A stretch of 64,000 nucleotides of DNA from Cytophagaceae bacterium (GTDB lineage Bacteria > Bacteroidota > Bacteroidia > Cytophagales > Flexibacteraceae), in the NCBI GenBank assembly GCA_947458545.1, contig CANGYH010000003.1:1-64000 (forward strand). The letters are read 5' to 3'. A model generated the notes under the pieces. The model was not told the origin of the DNA and did no database searches. It saw only the letters and a program-made list of their open reading frames with translations. Each line of letters starts with the position of its first letter. The stretch's first letter is position 1. Below, in pieces: positions 49,358 through 57,741 of the stretch. Both the position numbers and the translations under genes were made by a program.

Positions 49358-49363
49358 GATCGT

Positions 49364-49783
49364 TTAGAGTGTTTTGAGTTCGGCACCGGCGGCAAGCAGC
49401 ACATGGCCCTCCTCTCCCAGGTGGGTGTTGGCGTGCAAGAAGGTCTGGCTAGGGCCTATCTGGATAATTTCGTCTATCAGGTTGTCCTGGATGCACCAGC
49501 GAAAGCCTGAACCTTGGGGAGGAGTATCGCCTCCGGGCCGGAACTCTATCCAGCTTGCATTAGACAGGTCTTCTCCCAGCGTCCAGTATTTTTTATCGGC
49601 GCGGGTGTAGACGAGCATCCCCTCGCGCCGTCTTTCAGAGGTAATCGCATCCCTTGTTGCCAAGTCAGCGACCGAACGTAGACCGTCTATGCCGAAGAGC
49701 GGATCGATGACCGGGAAGGTATCGAGCTCGTCAGTCGGGGCGACCACGCCAGTGAGCGGTACGGAGTTGGGTATCTGTGCCAT
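49364..49783 (-). CDS. Phage-structural-like small protein (candidate)
   Basis: A 139-residue protein. RSVADLATRDAITSERRREG followed by MLVYTRADKKYWTL is a phrase common in tail-associated or fibre proteins of Bacteroidota phages. No enzyme motif. It is separated by six bases from the fibre-like gene downstream. The 216 bases upstream (49784-49999) contain no convincing gene. Confidence 0.5.
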   Translation of the reverse strand: MAQIPNSVPLTGVVAPTDELDTFPVIDPLFGIDGLRSVADLATRDAITSERRREGMLVYTRADKKYWTLGEDLSNASWIEFRPGGDTPPQGSGFRWCIQDNLIDEIIQIGPSQTFLHANTHLGEEGHVLLAAGAELKTL

Positions 49784-49999
49784 GAATAACTGAGAAGTAG
49801 TCTGAGACGTGTGTAGAGGCGCTTTTTGGGTTGTTGAATACCTGTTGCGGGGTTGTGGATGGCCGGTTCTGAGCCTGTCAGGCTATATCCTGCAACTTTC
49901 GGTCTTGCGTAGCCTTGCACATTTCAACTATTGTCCTGCACGCGGCAACGTCCTCGAACCCCGTAGTACATCTTCCGGGAGCTATCGAAGAAGCCCGTT

Positions 50000-51688
50000 T
50001 TAGAAGACCTGTATGGATGAAAGCGGTGCGTAACGGTTCTTCTGCGTCCTGGCTCGGCCACCTTCGACGGCGATTACCAAATCCGTTTCGTGGGCCCACT
50101 CCTGTGAGCCTTTGAATTGGCCCTCCTTAGTGGACTGCATCACGAGCACGACGGAGAGCTGTGGGTACTTCTCCCGGAGCCGCCGAAGCTGATCGATCTC
50201 CATACCGGCATGATTGACCGAGTCGATGAAGAGGAAGCGGTAGCGGGACAAGTCCGCATCTGAGAGGGAGGCGGCAAAGTCCATCCCGGCTACTGGGCCG
50301 CCTGCGCGGCTGACCTTGTCTTTAAGCGTATAGCTGCCGTGCTCTTCGGATGATACGTAGAGCACCGGGCCGAGCCGGGCTGCATCGACGGCCCACTGAA
50401 GGCCGAAGGTGGATTTGCCCTGGCCGGGCAGCCCGTGCAGCATGGCCAGAAAGCCTTTAGCCACTTTGCCCGTCAGCGTGGCTATGGGCTCGGAGAACTC
50501 ATAGGTGGAGTAGCTGACGGCCATCAGGTCTGAGCCCGTCATCAGAGGCTGCCCTTTGCGCCTTGGTTTAGCCAGCTGCTCGATCCTTTCCAGCGAACCC
50601 AGGCCTTGCACTTGTTCTCCTTGCGGCACGTAATGGTAGGCGGGGCGCTGGTCAGGTACCCGTCCCGACTTCATCAGGGCCAGTTCTGCTTCCAGCTCAC
50701 CGAGGCCACTTACGGCTTTGGCTTTCGCCCCTGCCTTTGCCCGGCAGGGTGTCTTGCAGGGATTGCCGGGGGTACAGCCCATCCCATCCACGTTACCCAG
50801 GCCCAGCAGTCCGCCGAGGCCGCGCAGGTCAAGCTTCGAGGCTTCCATCCGGCCCGACTTTAGATAGCCCTCCAGAGACTCGATAGCCCCAAGAATGTGG
50901 TTGTGCAGCGGGTCGGTCTGGCCCGTGGTGGAGGCTAGGAAACGCGAGGCCGATTTAATCCATCGCTTTGCCCATTCCGGCTTGGGTGAGAGGCCCTGCT
51001 GGCGGATGTAGCGCGAGAGCAGTCGCACTGACTCATACACCGCCTCGCCGCCCGCGATGGAGAGATATACGGCCAGCTTGTCATCGGGAACGTCAAGACG
51101 CACCTGGCCGGGCGTTGCCGTATTGGCGATCTCTACCAGGGTCTGCTGGATGTCGCGCAGCTCAGGGGCAAAGCCCGACGTGGCCCGCACCAGTTTCTTT
51201 AAGATGGCCTGCTGAAGCGCCTTGAGCAGGCGTACCAGATCGGCAAGCTCCACCTCCCGGTTTACCACACCGCAGAAGCGCTTGATGAGCCGGGTGGCCG
51301 TGCTGATCTCCTCGACCTCCTTGGGCAGAGGTTTGTAGGTCTGCGTAATTACTACAGGCTGAGAGGGGGAGGCCTTCGGCCTGGCCGCTTTTCTGGGTTT
51401 GGGTGCCGTGGCGGCGGGCGGCGTTGGAGGGGACGGCGCGAGACCGTCGAGATACTCCTGATACTTGCCCAGGTAGAGGTCTACCACCTCGGCCACGTCC
51501 TTGTCTTTGTAGTAGACGGCCCAGCCGTGCTCAGAAGCGGGCACCATGATGTCGCGGTGTAGCTCCTCCAGTTCTGCCGGTACGCCCAGCGTGGAGGCCA
51601 GGTGCAGGTAGTTATCAAGCGTGGCTTTCTCTTGTGCCATGGCTGCCAAGTAGCGACCCGGCACCGTGAGGCCTCCCGCTTCGGGCAA
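50000..51688 (-). CDS. RecA/RadA-like ATPase with unknown N-terminal region
   Basis: A 562-residue protein. The C-terminal 200 residues form a RecA-fold ATPase: Walker A HGLPGQGKST, a VLYVSSEEHGSYTLKDKVS strand and Walker B FLFIDSV. The first 320 residues are helical, with a Pro/Ala/Lys-rich linker and a Cys cluster GMGCTPGNPCKTPC of possible metal-binding character. The core shares its layout with the prophage ATPase at 1059-1961. ATG 51640 (MAQEKATLD) is an alternative start. It is divergent from the basic protein gene at 51773. Role in replication or DNA handling is inferred. Confidence 0.7.
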   Translation of the reverse strand: MPEAGGLTVPGRYLAAMAQEKATLDNYLHLASTLGVPAELEELHRDIMVPASEHGWAVYYKDKDVAEVVDLYLGKYQEYLDGLAPSPPTPPAATAPKPRKAARPKASPSQPVVITQTYKPLPKEVEEISTATRLIKRFCGVVNREVELADLVRLLKALQQAILKKLVRATSGFAPELRDIQQTLVEIANTATPGQVRLDVPDDKLAVYLSIAGGEAVYESVRLLSRYIRQQGLSPKPEWAKRWIKSASRFLASTTGQTDPLHNHILGAIESLEGYLKSGRMEASKLDLRGLGGLLGLGNVDGMGCTPGNPCKTPCRAKAGAKAKAVSGLGELEAELALMKSGRVPDQRPAYHYVPQGEQVQGLGSLERIEQLAKPRRKGQPLMTGSDLMAVSYSTYEFSEPIATLTGKVAKGFLAMLHGLPGQGKSTFGLQWAVDAARLGPVLYVSSEEHGSYTLKDKVSRAGGPVAGMDFAASLSDADLSRYRFLFIDSVNHAGMEIDQLRRLREKYPQLSVVLVMQSTKEGQFKGSQEWAHETDLVIAVEGGRARTQKNRYAPLSSIQVF

Positions 51689-51772
51689 GGTTGTACGCTC
51701 AAGGCCCGAACGTGGCAGAATACGGAACGATGTGGAAGCTGCCCCGAAGGCCGGAAGCTATTTGGAGGCCGT

Positions 51773-52048
51773 ATGGCAACCACCACCAAGAGCGGCAAGG
51801 CCGCAGGCAAGCGCAAGTCCAGCCGCAAAAAGACCAGCCGCAAGAAGGGCTGCAAGGTTACGCCCATGTGCTCGGCCTTCGGCAAAGAGCTGCGCGAAAA
51901 GGGCACCTCTATCGCTGGCAAAGGCCTCAACTCACCCTGCAAGTCTCGCGCCCGCCAGCGCAAGAAAGAGGGCTGCCTCGGCGGGATTACCTCCGTGGGC
52001 AAGACCGTCGTGATCACCGTCAAAGTGCCCAAGTCCAAGCTCAAGTAA
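51773..52048 (+). CDS. Small very basic Cys-containing protein
   Basis: A 91-residue protein whose first 30 residues are mostly Lys, Arg, Ser and Gly (KSGKAAGKRKSSRKKTSRKK), like histone-H1-type tails, followed by a domain with four Cys (GCKVTPMC, SPCKSR, EGCLGG). It probably binds nucleic acid; a zinc site is possible. It overlaps the following methyltransferase start (TAATG) and begins the rightward arm. Confidence 0.65.
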   Translation: MATTTKSGKAAGKRKSSRKKTSRKKGCKVTPMCSAFGKELREKGTSIAGKGLNSPCKSRARQRKKEGCLGGITSVGKTVVITVKVPKSKLK

Positions 52049-52671
52049 TGCAGGCCGACAAGACCATGCCGCGCCTGCCGCTCAAGACCGGCTCGCCCGA
52101 CGACTTTCAGACACCGCCCGAGGCGCTGGACATTCTTTTGCCCTACCTCTCGGGCTACTCTCACGTGTGGGAGTGTGCGGCAGGCAAGGGCAACCTGGCG
52201 GGGGCGCTCAAGGCAGAGGGCTTCAAGGTAACGGCGACCGATAAGGAGTGGAACTTTCTGTCTGGCAGAGATAATCCCGATGGGGCTGACGTGATCGTTA
52301 CCAATCCGCCCTACTCGATCAAAAACGCTTTCCTGGAGAGGGCCTACGAGCGGGGACTGCCCTTCGCCTTCTTGCTGCCTTTATCGACCCTTGAGTCGGC
52401 CCGCCGCCAGAAGCTCTTTGCCCGCTACGGCATAGACATCGTGCTACCCTCGCGGCGCTATCACTTCGAGACCCCATCGGGTCGCTCGGGCAAAAGCTCC
52501 TCGGCCTGGTTTGCCACCGCCTGGTTCTGCCACGGCATACCCATGCCGCGCCAGATCATGTTCTGCCCGGACGTGATGCCGGAGCGACCCGTGTTCAATA
52601 CCCCTGAGGACGCTAGAACCATTGAGACCCGGCAGCTCGCCAGGGCCAGGCAGGCTTTGCAGTCCGCATAA
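52048..52671 (+). CDS. Phage-type DNA adenine methyltransferase
   Basis: A 207-residue SAM-dependent methyltransferase. VWECAAGKGNLAGAL is motif I and VIVTNPPYSIKNAFLERA is the catalytic motif IV (NPPY), so N6-adenine is the expected target. No separate target-recognition domain is visible, typical of small phage enzymes. ATG 52048 overlaps the upstream stop. It is followed by a second methyltransferase-fold protein with an altered catalytic motif. Confidence 0.82.
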   Translation: MQADKTMPRLPLKTGSPDDFQTPPEALDILLPYLSGYSHVWECAAGKGNLAGALKAEGFKVTATDKEWNFLSGRDNPDGADVIVTNPPYSIKNAFLERAYERGLPFAFLLPLSTLESARRQKLFARYGIDIVLPSRRYHFETPSGRSGKSSSAWFATAWFCHGIPMPRQIMFCPDVMPERPVFNTPEDARTIETRQLARARQALQSA

Positions 52672-52685
52672 ACCCTATCCCGTTC

Positions 52686-53951
52686 ATGTCAGGATCAGCC
52701 TCTGTAAACACGCTTCTCGGGCCCGGCACCAAGCGGGCCCGTGGCTCTGCCGATCAGATTCAGGCGCAGCTCAAGAACACGGACTTCGAGCTTGCCCGCG
52801 AGCAGTGGGGCTTTGACTCCTGCCCGGCAGACTGGATGGATGCTGTTATTGCCAAAGCAGAGGTATCCTCCGAGCATTCGGTGCTTATCCCTTGTGCGGG
52901 CCAGGGCCTGCTTGCCGACCGCATTACCGAAAAGCTGGGGTACAACGGCTACCGTGTGTTGGAGGTACAGGAGCGCGAGGCACAGCTCCGCGACCTGCTT
53001 TCGGTGAAGGGGTATCGCCTGGCGGATGTATACGATCTGATGTCGGCTGAAGGCACCGATCTCTATAACCGCATCGTCTGCTTTCCGCCCCATCACCGGG
53101 GCCGGGAGGCCGACTACCTAAGGCAGTGCTACCGGCTACTCGCGCCCGTCGGCAGGCTTTGCGCCATCGTGGCCGACTCGGTATTCTACCACTCCCGGCC
53201 TGAATGCCATGAGTTCCGGATACTTTTCCGCACTCTGCGCAGGCTAGGCCGGGCGGGCTATGAGAGACTGGAAGACGAGGTGCAGGACGACGAGTCCGGG
53301 CAAGGCGAAGGCTCCGGCCAGCCGGAAGACTCGGAGCACGCAAGTCCGCAGCCGGAGCCTGAGCCCGGCGACGACGAGGAAGGTGAAGACAAGGAAAGTC
53401 CTGGCGATGAAAAGCCTGCCACAAAACCCTCCACAGGTAAGGGTACCCGCCCCCGGTCAGGTGCGCCCACCGATGACGACGGAGACGGAGGCCGGGCTTT
53501 TGAGCATGACGCTCCCAATCAGCTGGCCTCACCGTTCTTCTCGCCGCCTGTACTACCGCCTACAAAGCCCCACCGGCCTAATCCCTGCCAGGGCAGGTTC
53601 TGGCGGCTGGTCTGGATGCAGCGCGGCCCGCAGAAGTATGCTGAGGAGTCGCTCGACGATCACGGCCCCTTCGCGCCGGACGACGAGGCTCTCTCGCTGC
53701 CCAAGATGCGCAGCCGCTCCATTGTCCCGCAGCGTGGCAGGATGCCTTCGTTGCCAAAGCCTCAGGGCGGCCTGCAGCCCTCCAATCCGGCTCAAGCCCC
53801 TCAAGGTAGCTCGCCGCCGGGGGACGATGCGCAGGCCGAGCTGGAGCTGGAGCTCGAACTGATCCGGATGCGCCTCGGGCCGCAGACGCTCACGGGCCTG
53901 CCCGCAAAACGCCGCCTCACCCTGGCCCGCGCCAGACTTAAACTCAGCTAA
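52686..53951 (+). CDS. Degenerate methyltransferase-fold protein with acidic linker
   Basis: A 421-residue protein. Residues about 55-165 have a methyltransferase fold: VLIPCAGQGLLADRIT as motif I, but the catalytic position reads CFPPHHRG instead of NPPY, so activity is doubtful or altered. A long Glu/Asp/Ser/Pro-rich disordered segment (about 195-260) follows, then a Pro-rich region and a basic C-terminal tail. It may have become a binding or scaffold subunit that works with the intact methyltransferase just upstream. Confidence 0.6.
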   Translation: MSGSASVNTLLGPGTKRARGSADQIQAQLKNTDFELAREQWGFDSCPADWMDAVIAKAEVSSEHSVLIPCAGQGLLADRITEKLGYNGYRVLEVQEREAQLRDLLSVKGYRLADVYDLMSAEGTDLYNRIVCFPPHHRGREADYLRQCYRLLAPVGRLCAIVADSVFYHSRPECHEFRILFRTLRRLGRAGYERLEDEVQDDESGQGEGSGQPEDSEHASPQPEPEPGDDEEGEDKESPGDEKPATKPSTGKGTRPRSGAPTDDDGDGGRAFEHDAPNQLASPFFSPPVLPPTKPHRPNPCQGRFWRLVWMQRGPQKYAEESLDDHGPFAPDDEALSLPKMRSRSIVPQRGRMPSLPKPQGGLQPSNPAQAPQGSSPPGDDAQAELELELELIRMRLGPQTLTGLPAKRRLTLARARLKLS

Positions 53952-53956
53952 ACACG

Positions 53957-55342
53957 ATGTACAAGACCAAGGAACTGGAACCACTCATCCGCACGCTCGA
54001 TGCCGATACCGTGCGCCGCTTCGATCTGCTTTTGAAGGTGTCGAAGGGCTTTATCAAATCCAACGAGAAGGCCCTGGAGATGGACAGGCTGCTTCTGGCC
54101 CAGCTTCAGAAGGAAGTTCCGGAGCGGCTGCCTGCTCACCTCAAGCCGTCAGCCTCAACCAGCAGCCAGGATGCCGTGCAGCTTATCGCTGACCGGCTGG
54201 CCTCGGCCTTCGCTCACCTTCAGAAGGGAGCGCCCGGAGGCCAGGCTACAACCTTCTCAGGTAAGGTCGGCACGGAGGATCTGACCGATGAGCTGCGGGC
54301 CAAAGTGGAGTCCGTCTTGAAGATACAGTACCAGGTGCCGGGACGCGCAACGCCTGTGCTGCCCAAGTCATCCGTGCCTGACTTTCAGAAGATCGTCGAT
54401 GACGTGATGCTGGGCCAGAACGTGATGCTGGTCGGTGGGGCCGGTACGGGCAAGACCACGCTGGCCCAGGCCGTGGCCGATGCGCTCGGGCGGCCATACA
54501 TTACCATCAACTGCTCGCAGTGGACGGCCCCGACCGAGATCATCGGCGGCCAGACCATCGAAGGGTATCAGGAGGGCAAGATGATTGAGGCCTGGCGTAA
54601 CGGCTGGATGCTGATCCTGGACGAGTTGCCCAAGCTTGACCCCAACACGGCGGGCCTGTTCAATGATGCGCTGGCCAAGTCCAAGGTGCCGGGCGGAAAG
54701 ATCTTCAACGCCCGCAAGGAGGGCTTTGACCGCCACCCGGACTTTGCCTGCATCGCTACGGGCAACGTCTACCCAAACGCCGAAAGCGTGGCGTATGGGG
54801 CCAACAACAAGCAGGACTTGTCGCTGCTGGATCGCTTTGCAGGTTCGGTGTATACCATCGAAAAGAACCCCGAGCTTGAAAAGAAGGTGGTCGGGAGTGC
54901 CACACTATGGGCCTGGTGCAACATCGTGCGAGAAGTGATCGAAGAGCTACGCTACGAGGCGGCAGTTTCGCTGCGCTGGATGCAGACCTGTAGAGATACG
55001 CTGCTGCTGGAACTTGAGCGTTTTGAGCGTGGAGGAGCCAAAGAGGCTGATGCGGGCAAGACGCTGGGCGACTGTTTTGAGTCCTTCTGCACGCAAGGCT
55101 TTACGGCAGTACAGAAAGATACACTTAGCGAACGCTGCCGCGATAAGGGGCTTGATCTAGCACAGGTCTACGGCTATGGTTATAGGGGTACTCCCGCCTG
55201 GAAAAACATGCAGACTGAACTAGCTTCTGCCGGTATGACCGGAAGCAAGACGGCCAAAGTTTCCAAAAGCAAAGGCACATCAGGCCTCGGAGCGATCTTG
55301 CCAGCAACCCGCAACACCTTCTCCGTCGAGCTTCCTGAATAG
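53957..55342 (+). CDS. MoxR/CobS-like AAA+ ATPase
   Basis: A 461-residue AAA+ protein: helical N terminus (about 1-130), Walker A LVGGAGTGKTTLAQA at about 158, pore-loop region QWTAPTEIIGGQTIEGY, Walker B GWMLILDELPKLD, and sensor segment ACIATGNVYPN. This is the AAA_5 (dynein-related, MoxR/CobS-like) class, which remodels protein or inserts metal together with a von Willebrand-type partner. The next gene, five bases on, has the expected partner character. Confidence 0.78.
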   Translation: MYKTKELEPLIRTLDADTVRRFDLLLKVSKGFIKSNEKALEMDRLLLAQLQKEVPERLPAHLKPSASTSSQDAVQLIADRLASAFAHLQKGAPGGQATTFSGKVGTEDLTDELRAKVESVLKIQYQVPGRATPVLPKSSVPDFQKIVDDVMLGQNVMLVGGAGTGKTTLAQAVADALGRPYITINCSQWTAPTEIIGGQTIEGYQEGKMIEAWRNGWMLILDELPKLDPNTAGLFNDALAKSKVPGGKIFNARKEGFDRHPDFACIATGNVYPNAESVAYGANNKQDLSLLDRFAGSVYTIEKNPELEKKVVGSATLWAWCNIVREVIEELRYEAAVSLRWMQTCRDTLLLELERFERGGAKEADAGKTLGDCFESFCTQGFTAVQKDTLSERCRDKGLDLAQVYGYGYRGTPAWKNMQTELASAGMTGSKTAKVSKSKGTSGLGAILPATRNTFSVELPE

Positions 55343-55346
55343 GATC

Positions 55347-56549
55347 ATGGTAGAAGGCACGCCGAAGATATACGACCAGGGCCTTGCCGGGCGCAGGCGT
55401 TCGCCGGGCCCAGACCCGATGAAGCCCCAGCGCCTTACAGCCCGTGAGGAACGCGAGATTGCTCCCTTCCGCCGCGAGTCAGGGGCGGTGATCCGCGACG
55501 ACTTTGCCAATTTGATAGAGTTCCGCAGGTGGGCCAAGGACTACTGGCGTGATCATATTACCCAATCACAGAAAGAATACTTCTACCTAACCGACGATCA
55601 GGTGCGCAGCCAGGCAACGTGGGGCACCCAGTTCGGCAAGGGCGTAAACGCCGACGAGATTCTGGAGGGCATACGCCGATTCCGCGACCCTGATCTTATC
55701 GGCAGATTGCTGGCCCGATTTGAAACAGCTTTGCCGCAGGACATCCGCAACGCCGTGCCCCGTCGCAGGCTTGACTACAACGACCGTGGCCTTGGCGTGT
55801 TCTCCTTCGATAGGGCCGCGCAGGGCCTCTACCGGCTGCCTGAGTTTGTAAACCCGGCAACGGGAGAGAAGGTGGACTACCGGCAGGTGGAGCAAGAGGC
55901 GACAGCTACAAACGGCCAGCAAAGAGACAGATACTGGCAGGCGGCAACACAGCCCAAACAGGAGTTGCTTAAGCGTTGGGAATTGCGACCCGACGGCTCA
56001 CCCCTATTTCGCACTACCGCAAAGCGCGTATTCGGCCACTTCCCCAAGACTAAGCGCATGAAGGCCGCGACGGAAATCTTCGTCTCATGCGGTAACTACT
56101 CTGACATCTCACCCGAGCAGTTTCTCTACTCGGGCATGGTAGCCCTTGTGATCGCCCGCCTGTTGATCCGGGGCGGAGTGCCGGTCAAGATCAATACTGT
56201 GATTGGTTGGCGCGGCTCCTCAAGCCGTGAGGACTACTGCTGCGCCGTTGTGCCGCTCAAGGCCTACGACGAGCCGCTAGACGACAACCTGCTGGCCCTG
56301 GCCACGAGCGACCCGCGCTTCTGGCGTTGCGAGGGATTTCGGGCCTGCATGTGCCTGCGTCGCTCTGCCGGGATGCACCTATCTGGGGCGGGCCTTGTGG
56401 GCTATGACCTGAGGCGGGTGTTCAACCAAGCCCCTTACGCTAAGGGCACAGCAAACCGCTTCTTCTTCGGGCGTGTCAGGTCGGAGGCTGAGGCCTTGAA
56501 GGCCATCGAGGAGGCAATACTAAAAATCCTTGAGGCCCTGAACAGTTAA
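55347..56549 (+). CDS. CobT/VWA-like partner of AAA+ ATPase (probable)
   Basis: A 400-residue protein. The C-terminal 180 residues (EIFVSCGNYSDISPEQFLYS, then LLIRGGVPVKINTVIGWRG and VVPLKAYDEPLDDNLLAL) resemble the VWA-like fold of DUF7192-type phage proteins that accompany CobS-like ATPases. A conventional MIDAS motif (DxSxS) is not obvious. The N-terminal half is charged and uncharacterised. It directly follows the AAA+ gene, so the two are read as a chaperone pair; the substrate is unknown. Confidence 0.5.
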   Translation: MVEGTPKIYDQGLAGRRRSPGPDPMKPQRLTAREEREIAPFRRESGAVIRDDFANLIEFRRWAKDYWRDHITQSQKEYFYLTDDQVRSQATWGTQFGKGVNADEILEGIRRFRDPDLIGRLLARFETALPQDIRNAVPRRRLDYNDRGLGVFSFDRAAQGLYRLPEFVNPATGEKVDYRQVEQEATATNGQQRDRYWQAATQPKQELLKRWELRPDGSPLFRTTAKRVFGHFPKTKRMKAATEIFVSCGNYSDISPEQFLYSGMVALVIARLLIRGGVPVKINTVIGWRGSSSREDYCCAVVPLKAYDEPLDDNLLALATSDPRFWRCEGFRACMCLRRSAGMHLSGAGLVGYDLRRVFNQAPYAKGTANRFFFGRVRSEAEALKAIEEAILKILEALNS

Positions 56550-56552
56550 GCC

Positions 56553-56945
56553 ATGCAGACTATTCAACGCAGCTATCACCCTATACCCTTACAGATTGCT
56601 CGCAAAGGCCTTGCCGCAGCCGTGCCTTACGCCCCGGCATTTCAAGCCTTGATGGCGGCAACCGAGGAAGAGCTTGCACATTTATCTGCTGCTCAGACGG
56701 ATATGGTGGAAGACATCACCGAGGCAGCCTGGCAAGCAGCGAAGCTATCGGAAGATACTCTCCTGGGCTTGTTGCCGGTGCTTAACGTGCTCTCGGCTGC
56801 CCTGCTCACGCAAGGCCAGGTGATACTGGACTCTCGCCTTTCAACCAATACCCCGCCCACTGCTCCCTCTCAATCTCCCACCAACGTTGATAGCCTCAAG
56901 GTGCAGGCGGCCAAGGCCAAGCTGCGCCTGCTGGCCCTTAAGTAA
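56553..56945 (+). CDS. Small helical protein, unknown
   Basis: A 130-residue, Ala/Leu-rich helical protein ending VQAAKAKLRLLALK. No family recognised. It starts three bases after the CobT-like gene and ends six bases before the RadC gene, so it belongs to the rightward operon. Confidence 0.6.
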   Translation: MQTIQRSYHPIPLQIARKGLAAAVPYAPAFQALMAATEEELAHLSAAQTDMVEDITEAAWQAAKLSEDTLLGLLPVLNVLSAALLTQGQVILDSRLSTNTPPTAPSQSPTNVDSLKVQAAKAKLRLLALK

Positions 56946-56950
56946 AAAAT

Positions 56951-57445
56951 ATGGCAAAGAAGCAACTACAGATCGGCACACACCAGGGCACAAACGTGGT
57001 CAGTTACGAGCTGCCGACCCTGGAGATAGTGCTAAGTGAGAAAACCATCCTAAGTCAGATGCCCTCCCGCGACCCTGGATCGCTGGCCGCTACTTTCAAG
57101 GACATCTGGAACCAGGCCCGTATCAGCACGCAGGAGCTTTCCTACCTGTTATTCTTCGATGCTGAGGGCAAAGCCATCGGCTCCATGCACCTAGGTGCCG
57201 GGGCCCTCACCATGACCCTGGCCGACATCAACATCGCCTGCGCCGCAGCACTATGCTGTAGAGCTACTGGGGTAGCACTGGCCCACAATCACCCAAGCGG
57301 CAACCTCCGCCCGTCCGATGCCGATAAACAGCTCACCAAACAACTTGCCGAGGCGATGAAGATGCACGGGGTGCAGTTGATCGACTCGCAGATTATCACA
57401 GGGAATGACTATGTGAGCTGGAGTGAGGAGGGGATGCTTACATAA
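56951..57445 (+). CDS. RadC/JAB-domain protein
   Basis: A 164-residue JAMM-domain protein of the RadC (UPF0758) family. The metal site is HNHPSGNLRPSDAD with the second-shell Ser, preceded by LFFDAEGKAIGSMHLGAG. The N-terminal HhH domain of chromosomal RadC is absent, as in forms carried by mobile elements of Bacteroidota. These short versions often lie near restriction or plasmid genes; their exact role is unknown. Last gene of the rightward arm. Confidence 0.88.
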   Translation: MAKKQLQIGTHQGTNVVSYELPTLEIVLSEKTILSQMPSRDPGSLAATFKDIWNQARISTQELSYLLFFDAEGKAIGSMHLGAGALTMTLADINIACAAALCCRATGVALAHNHPSGNLRPSDADKQLTKQLAEAMKMHGVQLIDSQIITGNDYVSWSEEGMLT

Positions 57446-57505
57446 TTTTTGAGTTTGGTACTAAGTCTATCGGTTTAGCCCTTTCTTTGCATAAATAATT
57501 TCACC

Positions 57506-57685
57506 ATGAAGACATTCATCATTACCGCTTGCCTGGCCCTTGCTGGCCTGGGCACCAGTAGCACCGCCAGTTCAGAGGTTACCACCGCCACTTGCTGTGC
57601 GACCGCCAACTGCTGCGATATGCCCGATTGCACGCCCGAGGACTGTGCCGATATGGGCTGCTGCACCATGGCTTGCTGCGAGTAG
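57506..57685 (+). CDS. Exported cysteine-rich peptide 2
   Basis: A 59-residue peptide: hydrophobic signal (MKTFIITACLALAGLGTSS) then a 30-residue tail with ten Cys arranged as CC, CC, C, C, CC, CC and ending MACCE. Its design is that of the peptide at 39971-40186 (signal, short Thr/Ser linker, CC-rich acidic tail, double-Cys end). It is probably metal-binding outside the cytoplasm. It stands between radC and the type III genes and has its own terminator. The copper genes follow a few kilobases downstream. Confidence 0.72.
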   Translation: MKTFIITACLALAGLGTSSTASSEVTTATCCATANCCDMPDCTPEDCADMGCCTMACCE

Positions 57686-57713
57686 GCTGGCATTAGCCTT
57701 TCAGAATACGAAG

Positions 57714-57740
57714 AAGCCCCCAGAGATGGGGGTTTTTCTT
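57714..57740 (+). terminator. Terminator after Cys-rich peptide 2
   Basis: AGCCCCCA and TGGGGGTT form an 8-bp stem around GAGA, followed by TTTCTTTTT. Confidence 0.85.
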
Positions 57741-57741
57741 T

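Noticed and set aside
49784-49999. Short frames between the phage-structural-like genes and the RecA-like ATPase
   Set aside because: They overlap on both strands, lack hydrophobic or motif character and have no start context.
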